Source: Pseudo-nitzschia pungens
Taxonomy: Eukaryota > Bacillariophyta > Bacillariophyceae > Bacillariales > Bacillariaceae
Direction of reading: 5' to 3'
Length of the DNA: 64,000 nt
NCBI GenBank assembly: GCA_037355855.1
Contig: CM074762.1
Coordinates: 682,001-746,000, forward strand
Position 1 is the first letter of the stretch. Each line of letters begins with the position of its first letter. Made by a program: the position numbers and the translations under genes. Of the stretch, positions 10,451-22,282 are shown one piece after another. The notes under the pieces were generated by a model. That model saw nothing but the letters and a program-made list of their open reading frames with translations, had not been told where the DNA came from and searched no databases.

Positions 10451-12016
10451 CTATGACCATAAGTGCATCGATAGTATCAATATCAGCACGGAAATACAGC
10501 CGCTGAGACGGGCAGTGTTACTTGAGGATTTCTTATCACCACTATTGTCCCACATACCACCTGAATAATCATGGCCACCGATGCCAACAGTGCCAGTTTC
10601 GTCGATTAGGATAACATGCGCACCACTGGAACCACCTTCACCTTCACTTCCATCGTCTACAAAAAAACGGAAATCGGAAGTTGGCTGGTCGACACGAGTT
10701 CTCGCATAGTGGACGTACACATAGTATCGGTCTCGATCTTTGGTATCAAAGGTAAACTTGGTCAACGGGCGTTTCAAGCCGTCAAAGAGACATTTCTCTA
10801 CATCTACCACGTTGACTTGGTAACTTCCTTGAACACATTCAAGTGAATCACAATTAGCACCATTGTACACACTGAAAGCATAACCATCGAAGTTGAAGTC
10901 GCTACATGCCATGACTGTAACTTTATTGCCAGTACCCATTACTTTCCCAGCAATCGACATGTGGAGATGCATCGAAACAAATCGCATGAGCATGGCGAAG
11001 TGTAAACTTTATCTTCTCATAGTTTGAAATGAAGCGATGATCCAAGATCTTACCTTGAAACCATACTCCGGGATAGAGCGCAGGCACATTTTTTCCCCCG
11101 CAATAATCATCTACTACAGATATTGACCCGAAAATATTCGTGGCCTCGACTTTTGTCAAGTCTCTCGGCACGGGGCCAATTGCATCTACACAGTTGTCAT
11201 TTTGTGGTATTATTGGAGTTTGAAAATTCAACCATACCGTTCCCTGTTCAAATTCAGCCTCTTGCTGTACCAATATATAATAATTCTGACCCAACTCCGA
11301 AGGAAAGCTCAGACTTGTGGCAAATGTCTTCCATTCATCTAGCTGATTCGGTACCTTGCAAACGGGACATTCATAATCCGGTTGGTCACTCCCCGTCACA
11401 CATTGGAGGTCATCACATGATCCAGTAAACACGCTCATTTTTACTTTGATCTCTGTTTGCTTATGACAACTAGAAACTGTGATAATATTTCCTGTACCCT
11501 CCACCCTGGAAAAATTAGTAACAACAGATCAAATAAATACTTGTAAGGATCCAAACCGCATGAATATATCTGCAAGACTGATCCGAATGCTGAATTTCTC
11601 GACCAACTACTTTGTAATTCAAACGAGTGAAAAATTGCTCACCACCACCAAATTCCCGGTCGATCGATACTAACGCCACAAAATCCACCATTGACGTCGT
11701 CAACTGTGGCAAAATTCGTACGCCCTGGGGAATACACTCCATTGATGGGACGAGGGCCGGCAGCACCTTCACATGTGTCCATCGCATCTTTTTCGTCGCT
11801 CACTCCAGTTCCCAATATTTGCCCTCCGGTTTCGACTTCTTGAGCATAGGAAACTTTCATTGATATGAGAGAGAGATGGAGCAGTGTGAGAACAAAATGG
11901 CTAATCAGGGTGCCAACATAATTTTGTTTCAATGTTTGGAAAGCAAAGTTTTCGCCGAAACAACGTACTCGATAGCTGAAGCAGTAGGACGAGAAATCCA
12001 AGACAAAAAACCGCAT
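10451..12016 (-). CDS. Secreted, probably GPI-anchored protein with two duplicated Cys-rich modules, three exons
   Basis: Exon 1 is 12016-11643, exon 2 is 11505-11054 and exon 3 is 10941-10451. The introns are 137 bp (GTGAGC...CCAG) and 112 bp (GTAAGA...AAAG). The spliced product is about 438 residues. A hydrophobic segment lies at about residues 36-55. Two modules share the pattern ...D-C..A.GP......CG......PG(I/V)W, then V.GTGN.(I/V)TV..C, then (F/Y).G..CD.L.CV.GS. Both introns fall at the matching place, just before the V.GTGN segment of each module. The C-terminus is Ser/Asn-rich and ends in a hydrophobic tail (CISVLILILSMHLWS), as in GPI-attachment signals. The function is unknown; a cell-surface protein is inferred. 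The first Met is the only ATG in frame, but an extra 5' exon is possible. Confidence 0.72.
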
Positions 12017-12747
12017 ATTTTCCCCTTGGTGCTTTTAAGAACATGCTGTTCTTTCCAGTTTGTGTTGCTATCATCCTTCTACACCCTGGTTATCTAGATT
12101 GGTGAGGATGAGGTTGAGATGTTCGCGACGATAGACGGTAGCGGCGTCAGCTTGACTGATTTTGATCTGGGCCCAAGTGTACACACTTCGTATCTGCACT
12201 TTTGGTCGTAAAAGAGTGTGTCACAAGCCTTTTTACTTCGAACCTGACTTCCGATTGTTGAATCCTGTTTGTGCAACCACATTACACCGAACAACTAATG
12301 GACATTTCTTTCGGTAAGAATGCATTTATTTAACTGTGGTATCGAGCGATGACCCATTGTGATTCATTGATGACACCGTAATCGGTTGCTAATGACCACT
12401 TTGCAAATAGGCATATCACTTAGACCTCGATGCGTGAATAATCGCTCTTTCATCATACTCTTCGAGTCTTGTTGCTGTGTTCTTGGTCGCGGGTTGAATT
12501 TTTCTAGTGCTTGGTTGATTGATGAAACTTCGTAGGTCATTGCATCTTCTCTTGCGGGTTACCATTAAAAAATACCGGTACTTCGTACGTAGTAAGTTAA
12601 GATTTACCAAGTACGGTAGTTGCACTCCGTAATTTTTTTTCTCTTATGAAAAAAGACCAGCAGTTATGACTGCTGTGTTATGAGAGAAACTAGTCCTGAA
12701 AGCATCATGTAGGTATGGTAGCATTTCAATTATTTTTAATTTCAAGA

Positions 12748-12774
12748 ACAACTAATACCACTGGTATTAGTTGT
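12748..12774. repeat. 27 bp palindrome
   Basis: The 13 bases ACAACTAATACCA are followed by one C and then by their exact reverse complement. It could form a short hairpin. No gene or terminator context is evident. Confidence 0.8.
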
Positions 12775-12928
12775 AGTAATACCAGACCTCTGAATGTTTA
12801 CAGCATCTTCTTGTAAGGAGAGTGATATAAGACAATTGGAGTACTGTTTAAGTTTGCAACGAATGCTGTTTTATGCTGGGACAATCAACGTCCATGCTAT
12901 TGTGATTCTTGCATTTGCACACCAGAAT

Positions 12929-13000
12929 TACTACTAGTACTACTACTAGTAGTAGTAGTAGTAGACTACTAGTACTTACTAGTAGTAACCTTACTACTAG
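12929..13000. repeat. ACTAGT / AGT trinucleotide inverted repeat
   Basis: Blocks of ACTACT and AGTAGT alternate around several ACTAGT palindromes. The whole tract is self-complementary in many registers. Similar shorter tracts occur near 27096-27240, 44865-44935 and 60280-60330. Confidence 0.8.
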
Positions 13001-13034
13001 TACACTCTTCTTCTGCTGCGTTCGTTACTAGCTT

Positions 13035-13517
13035 ATGACTGCATCGACGACTTATGCTAGAACTTCATCCCAGCTGTTGGGCAAGATCAATACGAGTGAA
13101 TACGGTAGTCATTCATTCCAGAATCATGGCGGATGCAGAATGGCAAATGCCCATCAACCCACACGCCGCACACGACATGTTGAAATGAAACACTTTGTTA
13201 TCCTCCAATGGACAGAAGATGAGTTTATCACCTTTGTGGAAACAAGATCTGATGAGAACTACAGTGACTCACTGAGCAAACCCACTGGCCGTACTAAATT
13301 CTATGAACACTCTGACGTGTTCATGGGACGCGTAAAACCTACCTTCACACCCCCTACAAACCAAACCCCCCATACAGTCCATAACATGACTTTCTCCACT
13401 TGCAATCGGAATCCTCTCGAAGATTTACTATATTCTCAAAAATTGTCTTTTTTCGACTCTTCCGATTCTGCAAGTGCGGGGTGGTGTGAGAATGAATCCC
13501 TAGCAACTAGTGAATAA
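13035..13517 (+). mobile_element. Decayed copia-type (Ty1/copia) retrotransposon tail, RNase H end
   Basis: The frame encodes the last part of a copia polyprotein. Recognisable are MANAHQPTRRTRHVEMKHF, VILQWTEDEFI and DSLSKPTGRTKFYEHSDVFM, which match the C-terminal RNase H region of copia elements, including the diatom lineages. Upstream of this there is no reverse transcriptase, integrase or gag, and the sequence changes to ACTAGT repeats, so the copy is truncated. A purine-rich stretch near 13597-13610 may be the polypurine tract before a lost 3' LTR. I could not identify paired LTRs. No intact coding capacity remains. Confidence 0.72.
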
Positions 13518-14482
13518 CCTCACTCTTATTGTAATACATGCGTTAATCACGTCAATAGGAGCACAACAGCATTTCGCAACCAAAACATTCCAGGACAGCG
13601 GGGAGGACGTGATTTCACGCCACTAGTAATGCTATCGGGTTTGAATAGTATTTCCGATCCCGTAAAAGTCGTCTCTCAACCGTCGCTAAACTAGAACCTT
13701 CGCCGTCAATTGAACCAGATGAGTCTGTGACATTCTGTTCTAAAAAGAAAGAACTGTATTCGGCGTTTCATCATTATTATTTTATGTTTTGTGTTCTTTT
13801 GTCTCTAGTCGCCTCTCTAGGATTTACCGAACTTCATAGCTCGCAATTTTCTTTTAGCTCATGTACGGTACGACGTAACCTCAATAACATTATTGATTAT
13901 GGATTCATCGTTGTCTCTTCGAGCTCACAATACAGTACCTGGTAACTGGTAATAGTTGTACCAGATAGAGTTCATTTTTAACGAAAGATTTTCAGCGAAT
14001 CGATTTTACGATCACGAATCACCTCACGTTTCGAAAGAACTCCAGTGACAGACTGGAACCTCATCTCAATCGATTATGGCTCCCACTAAACGGGAAGCTT
14101 TATGTAATTCTCTCCGCGCCAAAGTGTTCAAGGCAAACCTTCAACCTAACACGATAGCAAGATTTTTTTCAAAAAAAAAAAGAAACAGGTATCTTGTAGA
14201 AATCCTGAAAAGCTGAAGGGCGACTGGAACTCTCATCGCAGAACAAAGAAAGCTGTCTTCTACTTGATGATAACTTGGGTCGCTCGCAGAATCAATCAAT
14301 TATATTCGTGCTTTTACCTGTATCTGTTACTGAAGTTAAAATTCCTCGTTTGGAGCTACACGTACGTGTAGGCCATCGGGTGGGATGAAAACATTCCATA
14401 TTAACTTGCCTCCAATATTCTTAAACATCTAGTTGCAAACCGACATCCTTATTCCACCCTCATCTGACGACTCGACACCAAA
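13518..14482. other. Spacer between copia remnant and HMG gene
   Basis: No supported gene. A GTACGGTAC word lies near 13864. A short ATG frame near 14076 is not supported by any domain. Some of the first few hundred bases may be remnant LTR of the copia copy. Confidence 0.4.
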
Positions 14483-15953
14483 ATGGAAGCCCAGAAAAGC
14501 GTTCCAGGACCAGGGAGAAAAAGGAGGAAAACGACAAAACCGTCTACAGGTTTCAAAAAGGCTCCTCAAGCTCCAAAACGATTCAAAAGGTGAGTGACCC
14601 AAACAGAAAAAAATCCAAATGGTTCTTGCTCATTGATTCGCAATTTGTGGTGCAGTCCGTATATTCTTTTCAGCATCAGCAAGATGCAAAAATACAGGGT
14701 CCTCTACAAGAATGCAAAGGTAACTTCTTTCTCGAGTCTGATATCGAAGGAGTGGAAGGCCTTGACAGAAGAGGAAAAACAGAAATGGAAGGTATTTGCA
14801 GAACAAGACAAGCTGAGGTACAACACCGAAATGCAGATTTACAAAGGCCCATGGCAGGTTCCATCTCAAAGGCTACGAAAGGTACGTACTCGGCTCCCTC
14901 TCTCCTGTCCAGACTTCAAAAGTCTCACGCACTCTCCCTGACTGATCGTAGGACCCCCGAGCACCAAAACGGCCGCCATCCGCATTTCTGAACTACAGCC
15001 GAACACGACGAGCGGCGCTGATCGAAAAGAATCCGCACGTGAAGAACACGGACATATCGAAATTACTCGGCAAAGAATGGAGGGCCGCCCCGCAAGAAGT
15101 TCGCCAACCCCACATCGACAAGGAAGCGCAGGAAAGAGCGGTGTATCACGAGAAGATCCTCGCATGGCGAAAGCAGCAACTGAAATCAAAGGAGGCGGCG
15201 GATCCCTCGCAATCCGAACCACTTCTTACCAAGGACCGGGAGACATTTCCGCAGGCATCGAGACCATCTCCTGCACTAGAGGCATCAACATCGCATGTTT
15301 TGTCGCCATCTATTCCCGCTTTACCCATAGTCACAACCGTGTCTTCTCAGAGGCCAGAGCAATCCCCAGTTTTGTCATCATCTGCCTCGGCGTCACCCAT
15401 CGACGCAACTGTGTTGACACAAATGCCGGAACCAAAGGCTTTCCGCAACGGCGCGCCAAATCCAGGGGTTTGTCCGCTCGTGCTTCGGCAAACCGATGGA
15501 TCGGGGCGCTCCACGGAATGCGCGAGCCTCGCTCGTGCATCAGGATCCCACGGGAGCTCTCCCCCCTGCGCTTGGCGTTCGTATGCGATTCCGCTGCCCC
15601 AGTTGGAACCAAGAACGCTCATGGAGCCGAGACAGTCGCCCACTACCGCCGCCGCCGCCACCGCCACCGCCACCGCCACCACAAACACTTGCAGTCACCT
15701 CGATTCGAACGACCCTTTCCGAGATGCGGCCAATCCGATGCCGAATCCGATGCCGAATCCGAATCCGATGCCTACCATTTCTACGGGGGGAGGAGCACCC
15801 GTCGTGACCCCTCTGCAACAACCACGGAAAGTTTGCGAGTACCAAAACCTCTTTTTCCCGGGGACCTATGAGGATCGAGATTCGTCGGGCAACAACGTCG
15901 TGGAACCCGCGGACCTGGACCTGTTGTTCGACAGTGCCAGCGAGGAAATGTAG
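14483..15953 (+). CDS. Tandem HMG-box DNA-binding protein, three exons
   Basis: Exons are 14483-14589, 14656-14881 and 14952-15953. The introns are 66 bp (GTGAGT...GCAG) and 70 bp (GTACGT...GTAG). The product is about 444 residues. A basic N-terminus (GRKRRKTTK) leads into HMG box 1, which is rebuilt across intron 1 (APKRFKS joined to PYILFSISKMQKYR, then EWKALTEEEKQKWKVFAEQDK). Box 2 begins directly in exon 3 (DPRAPKRPPSAFLNYSR, then LLGKEWRAAPQEV). The remaining 270 residues are Ser/Pro/Thr-rich with an Ala/Thr repeat and an NPMPNPMPNPNPMP repeat. Two boxes in a row fit a chromatin or organelle-nucleoid architectural protein, but no clear targeting peptide is visible, so a nuclear location is more likely. 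Confidence 0.85.
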
Positions 15954-16433
15954 GTGGCTCCTCAAACGGGGATCGCCACTCGTTTCGCCCCTTCGGTCGC
16001 TCTCGGCCGCGGTCTCCGACTGTCTGCCTGCCTGCCTTCTGGACCGTGCATCCGTCCGTGGGAATTGTACTTTTTTGATTTCGAAACAACTATTCATACA
16101 TTCACACCTACGGTATTTGCACAATTCTAAAGAAAGGATAAGGAGGTTTTCGATCCAACTGTCTATCGATCCATCTCTTTTTGATTTCGATACATTCGCG
16201 GATACGTATTCTACATGCATGCATGCGTGCCTGCATGGGTAGTATATACATCTTATAACTCTATACAAGACATCCGCATTCTCCAAGGAGCAGTGTGTTT
16301 GTGTTTGTGCGAGTGCGATTGCGAGTGCGGTTGTCCATAGCTGCAACAACCGCCATTCCGGTATCGATTCATTCCGTTTGCGATGCGCTTTCGAAAGCCG
16401 CTCGCCCCGGAGTCGTTTCGGTCCGTGTCATTG
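15954..16433. other. Short spacer between convergent genes
   Basis: 3' flanks of the HMG gene (+) and the thioredoxin-fold gene (-). It includes a CATGCATGCATGCG run near 16216-16229. No gene seen. Confidence 0.5.
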
Positions 16434-17834
16434 TCATTGCGGAGGAGTGGACCGGCGGCGGTCTCGTTTCTGTTTCCGTTTCCGAAGAATGCGCTCGAGC
16501 GCCTCCCGCTGCGCTCGGATCTCGTCGCCGTGGCGTTGCTCGAAGGCCCGCCAGTCCTCTCGCGTTCGCCGGTCGATCGCGTCCAGGGACTCGTGGAGGA
16601 GTTTTCCGAACAGATAGGATCGGGGGATCGAAAACGAGGCGACGCATCGCTTGGTCGTCGTCGTCGTCGTCGTTGTTGTTGTCATTTTCCTTTGGCTTTG
16701 CTCCGATTCGGGTTCGTCGGGGGGATCGGCCCTGCGATGGTAGTAGATCTGGATGTGGGGATAATTCTGAATGCCCAGGTGCCGGAGCGTGTCGTCCGAC
16801 AAGAGGGAGGCCTCGATCCGGGCCATGATGCAGGAGGGGGTCGTCCCCTCGCCGTGTTCTCGCTGTCGCTGTCGCTGTCGCTGTCGCTGTTGTAGCTTTT
16901 GCCTCCGCTCGTCGGCGAGTTTTCGAAACTTGTGCTGTGCCCGGCGACAGGACGGATCAAAGTGGGAATGGACCATGACCACGACGATTTCCTCTCCCTC
17001 CGGATCATTCTCGTCACTGCCTTTGCCGTTGTCGCCGCCTTCGCGGCATCGATCCCCGGCCGTCAAGAGTCCCAACAACTCGGCCTCCGAGGTGAGGGTT
17101 CGAACGGATTGGTACCACGCATCGGCGCTTCCACCGCCGGAAGCATCGTTGTTATTATCGTCGTCGTCGTCGTCGTCGTCGTTTTTGTCGCGCGGGTGCC
17201 TTTCCCGCAGGCCCCTCCGGGCGGCGAGGTTGGCCTCGATCTCGGTGGCAAAGGCCTTTCGAAAGGCCGCCCACCCGGACGCGGACCGACCCTTACAGGC
17301 CTCCAGGGCCTCCAGCAGGCGTGGCCGGAGGACCAGCCTCGTGCCGGTGCGGCCCACGCGTTCCACGGCGGAGCGGGAAGCGACGCAGATCCCGTTGCGA
17401 TAGATCTGCAAAAAGGGGACCCGGTCGATGCCGAGGGATCGGAATTGGTGGGGGGACAGGGCGGAGGTTTCGAGTCTCACAAAGCGGGTGCGCGGGCTCG
17501 TCGAATCTCCCTGCTCGTTGTCGTTGTCGTTGTCGTGATCGTTGTCGTGATCGTTGTCGTGATCGTAGGCGAGCTGCTTGAAGGGAATGTTGGCCCGCTG
17601 GCACGTCTTGCAATAGTGCGCAAAGCAGAGGACGACGGTGAGCTCGTTCGGTGGCGCGTTGTCGATGGAATCGAACAGGTCCGGAGCGTTCGTGTAGGTG
17701 GTCACCGGCGTTTGAAACTGCAGCGGTTGCGCGCCGCTGTCGTTGCTTTCGCTGTCGCTGCTTTCGAGGGAGTCGTCGGTGTTGCTGTTCTGGTAGACTT
17801 TTTCCAGGTAGGAAACCATGTCCGTGACATTTTT

Positions 17835-17868
<34 letters not shown>

Positions 17869-18077
17869 TCGTTGCCGGGACGTCTCGCGGCGAGTGCCAA
17901 CGAGGAAGGCACTGTCTTGGAACCGTGCCTTCCCGCATCGATGTTTCTGCCGGTGCAAAACGCGTCCGCGAACCCGACGAGAGGTCGTCGGTGAATGCCG
18001 ATTGCGGTTTTCCCACCGAAGCAAATTGTTGCGGCGACGACGAGGATGGCAAAGGCTCTTCTACTGGCTTGGATCAT
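16434..18077 (-). CDS. Tandem thioredoxin-fold protein, probably plastid-targeted
   Basis: Single exon. I prefer the ATG at 18077 (547 residues). An upstream in-frame ATG at 18227 would add 50 non-hydrophobic residues and hide the signal peptide. Residues 9-21 are hydrophobic and are followed by GFADAFCTG, an ASAF-like plastid motif. Thioredoxin-like domain 1 carries the redox pair CKTC at about 156-159 and a cis-proline (RVPFLQIY) near 221. Domain 2 has the same layout (VVVMVHSHFDPSCRRAQ, then NYPHIQIYYH), but its first Cys is replaced, leaving DPSC at about 374-377. Linkers hold repeats: GN, DHDN, poly-Asp, Gln-Arg and poly-Thr. Likely one redox-active and one structural or substrate-binding domain. 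It is divergent from VPS51. Confidence 0.78.
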
Positions 18078-18756
18078 GGTTGGATGCTTGGCATGCTGGT
18101 ACGATCTGTACCGTACGTGTATCGAATTCGGAAAATACAATGGTTCAAACGTTGGATTCGTTCGGTGCCCTTTTCCTTTCTCCTTCGAAACTTGACCATT
18201 ATTTTTTGACATCGGCGAACAACGCATTCAGAATTCAGTTTTTCCTCCTCACCGACCATCGACCATCGACCATCGACCATCGACCATCGACCATCGACCA
18301 TCGAGCAGCTTGCTTGCAATTATTTTTTGAATTCGTGCCGAAGAACACGATGGAAGCGATTCTTTGTCGGTCGCGGTTGTCCTTTTCTTCTCCAATCGTG
18401 ACCGAGTCGAATGGGTCTTCTACACGTAAAATTTCTTGATTCAAAAAACAATGTGCCGTTATTCATTTTCCCATCACCCTCCCAAGAAATTGGAGTCGAG
18501 TCTTCACCATGGTCGTCACAGATCACCGGCTCTCTACTCGTAAGGTTAACTTACCGTACGAAACCCAACGCAATGATCCCGTGCTCACGCGCAATGGACA
18601 TAATTAGCGCTCGGAAGCCGTCACCGATCACCGATCAACGGCCGATTGTGGATTGTGGATTGTGGATCCGCCCACGAGAAGAAGTGTCTGTCTGGAGTTT
18701 GTCGACTACGGTACAGCAGCCACTGCTCGCGGTTCAACCTCAACCAGCATCGAACG
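18078..18756. other. Divergent promoter region (thioredoxin-fold / VPS51)
   Basis: No gene. It contains the heptanucleotide array at 18253-18303, an AAGGTTAACTTACCGTACG word near 18541-18559 and a short GATTGTG repeat near 18645-18665. Confidence 0.5.
18253..18303. repeat. Heptanucleotide tandem repeat (CGACCAT)n
   Basis: About seven perfect copies of CGACCAT in a row, located 5' of the thioredoxin-fold gene. The unit is too irregular in context to be telomeric, so it is a minisatellite. Confidence 0.9.
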
Positions 18757-21700
18757 ATGAGCGGGTCTCCTCCCAACGACAACGACAACGACAACGACAA
18801 CGCCGACTCGGACGACTCGTTTTCGTCCGACAGCGACGATGAGTTCCTGACGCTGCGCGGGGACGGAAAGGGAGTCGACCGGGAAGCCCTGGTCCGAAAA
18901 AAACTACTGGAGAGCTTTTACGGAAAGACCAATGCGGATCTCTCCGGGGCCGGAGGGGGCGACGACAGCAGCGACGACAGCAGCAGCAGCAGCGACGACA
19001 GCGTCGATAGCATGGCCACCACGGACGACGACGACGACGACGACGACGACGACCGCAACAATGACGCCCCGAGCGGAAGATTTTCCGGGCGATCCACGGG
19101 GCGCCGGCGGAGGCGACAAGCCAGGCGCGCCCTGTCGACCCCCTCCGGGAACGGGGACGAAAACGATCTGGATTCCGCGCACTTTGACGTCACCAAGCAC
19201 ACGGAGCGCTACCTCTTGCACTCGAGCGTTCATCCCCTCCTGGAAACGGAGGAATCCCTGGCCTGCCAGGTCCGGACCCTCGATTCCTCCATGCAGACGC
19301 TGGTCTACGAGAACTACAGCCGCTTCATCGAGGCCACCGATGCGGTCCGAAACATCGGAGTCAACGTCCAGTGCAACGCCGGAAACCTCCAGAAGCTCTC
19401 GGCGAGCGTCCTGGTGGTCGGCGAAACGGCACGGGACATCGAGACGACCTGCGGAAAGCTCCGGGATTCCGTCGTGGAAAAACTCCGCACCAAGCGATTG
19501 CTGCAGCGACTCGAGTCCATCCTCAAGCTGCCGGCGACGCTCCGAGAGAGCATCGGGAGCGGACGCTACCGCTGGGCCACCAAGTCCTACCTCAAGGCCT
19601 GCGCGATCCTGCAGAAGCAGTCGGACGGTTTCGAGTCCCTGCAGCGCATCGAACAGGAGTGCTACGGAATCATGGAGGTCCTCCTGGAGGACGTCGGGAA
19701 CAAGCTCCTGCACTGGAGCGGCAACTACACCGGTTCGTCGGTGGCGGGAGGCGAGGACAGAGACTACGACGCAGACGCAGACGTCGACGTCGACGACGCG
19801 TATCCGCAGGGTTCCGAGATGGATCCGGCCTACGACCTCGGCGCCAGCAAGTCGTCCGTGTCCGTGTCGATGGAAGAGCCCCCGGATCCGCCCGAAACCG
19901 TGGCGGGAATTTTCGAGTGCGCGGGCACCCCGGTTCTGATTCTCAATCACCAGCAACAAGCGTCGGGGACCACCGGCGAAGGTGCTTCCGGCGCGTTCGA
20001 CACCGGTCTCACGGTGGAGCAGTGCCAAGAAATGTCACTCGATGCCTGCCTGCGCTTGATCGAACGGTTCCTGGACACCCATCACATCGAGCTCCAGGAT
20101 TCCTTGCTGGCGACGGACAAACCGGACGGCGCTGCCCCTTCTGCCGGCATCGCTGGGGAGGCTCCGCAGCCACCCACCGGCAGCGAAAGTGCTCCCTCCG
20201 GAGGCGGGAACGGCAGCCGCTTGATTCCGACCAACGTTCTGGACAGCATCCTCGAGGCATCCGCGTTGTACAGCGTCACCTTCCCCGCCACCAACGGGCA
20301 GCCCTCCGAAGCACTCTCCAAGTTTGTGTCCACGGCCTTTTACTCCTTCTTGCAGCACGTTCGCACGGCGCTCCTGGAGCAATCGGCCCAGACCGCCTAT
20401 CCCAAGGACCTGCAGAGAAACCTCGGCAGGGACGGGAGCGTCATCGCCGCCGACTCGGGAAGCTTCGTCCCGCAAGACGGCGGCCGCTCCGGCAGCGTCA
20501 ACCTCGGGGACGAGGACGAACGGAGCGATCGCGACGATGGTGACGACGACGAGGGACAGGATTCGGAGGACCAGGCCTACGAACACATTGCCAACGCCAC
20601 CGCTCTCCTGCTGGAGTCGGTTCGGCAGTTCTCATCGGCACTGGCCCTGCCGGAGGTTGCCATCGACGAAGCGCTGGCGTCCGGTCTCGTGGAACAAACC
20701 GCGGCACTCTCCGAGGCCATGGTTCGGAGACGGGTCGATCAGAAGTTCTGCGTTCTGAGATACCGCGTCTTGCAAAACTGTTTGGCACCCTTCTGCCGCC
20801 AGGCCCTAAAGAGCGAGAGCAAGGGCTCGGACCGCGAAACGACCCAGGAACGCATCGATCGGGTCGTTCAAATGGCAAGCGTGGCCTTGTCGGATTCCTC
20901 GCAACTGGTCGACGATACCGTGAGGTCCATACTCTCATCGACCAACAGCAACAGCAACAACAACAACGGTGCTTCCAACAAGAATAAATCCACGGTCAAG
21001 ACGGCAGTCGAACAGAGCACGGCCCGGTTTGCGGCGTGGTTAGCAGTTGCACTGGAAATCCTGGCCGGCTGCGAATCCAGCGATCCAAAGTACGTCCTGG
21101 ACATTCTGCCGGAAGTCTCCGAAGAGAGCGAGAACGACAAGGCCGCGAGCAACATCATCCACCCGGCATTGTTTCGTCAAACGCGCGATCCCAACGACAA
21201 CGATCTGGCGGAACTGGTCGAGATACACGATGAGCGAGCTCCTCGAAGAACTCGACGAGCTCGCCTCGCAACCGGAGGGATACTCGTCCAGGTCTTACCT
21301 GACCCTCGCGATTGCCGAAATGTGCCGGCTGGCGCAGAGAACCGTGGTCGACGACATTCACCAATCCATTGCCACCCATACCGGAAGCATGCACAAACAC
21401 CGGAGCGCCCAGGCCGCGGACGGGCTCTTTGCCACGACGCTCGCCGCCGGTGGTTCCCGCGGCGGAGACGCAAACGGCATCGACAACGGGGATCCAAACT
21501 CGTTGCGCTTCCGCCTGGCGGCGTCTCGCGTCCTGGGACTGTACGCCATGAATCGCGGAAACGAGGCCGCGGAACTCGTGTCCGCCGACCTTCGCAAACT
21601 CTCGAGAGACGACGGAGAAGAGGACGAGGACGAGGACGCCGCGGGTCCCCGCGTTGGTGCGTGGTCGCTCTTGACCGTGGTCAAATCGACGGCTTTTGAT

Positions 21701-22282
21701 TGTGCCGGTTTGTTCGGTGGTCCCAAGCGGGCGGGCCCCGTTCCGGAAGATCTGGAAGACGAGTTCGTCTCCCTGACAATGGCGCGACAAAACCAGGCCT
21801 TCCGATCGACCCTGGCCATCGACGTTGAGCGCATGTTTGCGGAAAAGGTGGTTGCCTACCCCCACCCCTTTGAAGATTTCGGGTTCGATCGGAACTTTGT
21901 CGTCTTTCAGGTGCTCAAGGTGGCATTCAAGGCCCTGAGGGAAGACGTCAGACTGATGCGCTTCACTAATCGGGGCTACCGGCAGCTGCTGGTGGACGTG
22001 GAATTTCTCAAGTTCATGATGCCCCACTACGTGAACGACGAGGAACTCGTGGATCACAGCACGACCAACCCGATCACCACCCTCGAGAGCCTGCTCACGG
22101 AAGCCATCAAGACCGCCAGGGAACGCTGCGACAGCTCGGCCACGCTCCGGGACGATTCGGTGGAAACCAACCGGGCGCGAAACGTGGTTCGCGAATTCAT
22201 GGCCGCGAACGCGGGCGACGATGGTGTCGCGAGTCGGTTCACGATTCCGGAGGACGACGACGAGGACGCAGCTACAAATTAA
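18757..22282 (+). CDS. VPS51: VPS51-like subunit of the GARP/EARP tethering complex, with one frame break
   Basis: The ATG at 18757 begins MSGSPPNDNDNDND. An acidic and Arg-rich N-terminus (about 145 residues) precedes the conserved VPS51 N-terminal domain (FDVTKHTERYLLHSSVHPLL, then VYENYSRFIEATDAVRNIG). The C-terminus matches the family end (GYRQLLVDVEFLKFMMPHYV, then NDEELVDH). VPS51 links VPS52/53/54 (GARP) or Syndetin (EARP) for endosome-to-Golgi retrograde tethering. The frame changes near 21205-21230: before it frame 1 is coding, and after it the coding frame (MSELLEELDELASQPEGY) is one base later. Removing one base, for example a G at 21216-21217, gives 1,174 residues. No GT-AG intron fits. 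GC content is high, so long antisense shadow frames appear. Confidence 0.85.

Larger units (their letters stand above)
12017..13034. other. Gene-free spacer with palindromes and ACTAGT-rich DNA
   Basis: No gene seen. It contains TACCGGTA-type words (12570-12615), a near-perfect 27 bp palindrome (12748-12774) and an ACT/AGT trinucleotide stretch (12929-13000) that can fold on itself. This lies immediately 5' of the copia remnant. Confidence 0.5.

Noticed and set aside
14076..14200. Short ATG frame upstream of the HMG gene
   Set aside because: No domain, short, followed by poly-A and stops; probably spacer.
16899..18209. Long plus-strand frame (436 codons)
   Set aside because: It is the antisense of the thioredoxin-fold gene, caused by high GC and repeats (poly-Val and Ala-Val runs); no domain.
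18904..20543. Several long frames on both strands inside VPS51
   Set aside because: Shadows of the GC-rich coding strand; composition is Arg/Ser/Pro-rich without any family match, whereas the VPS51 frame has clear homology.
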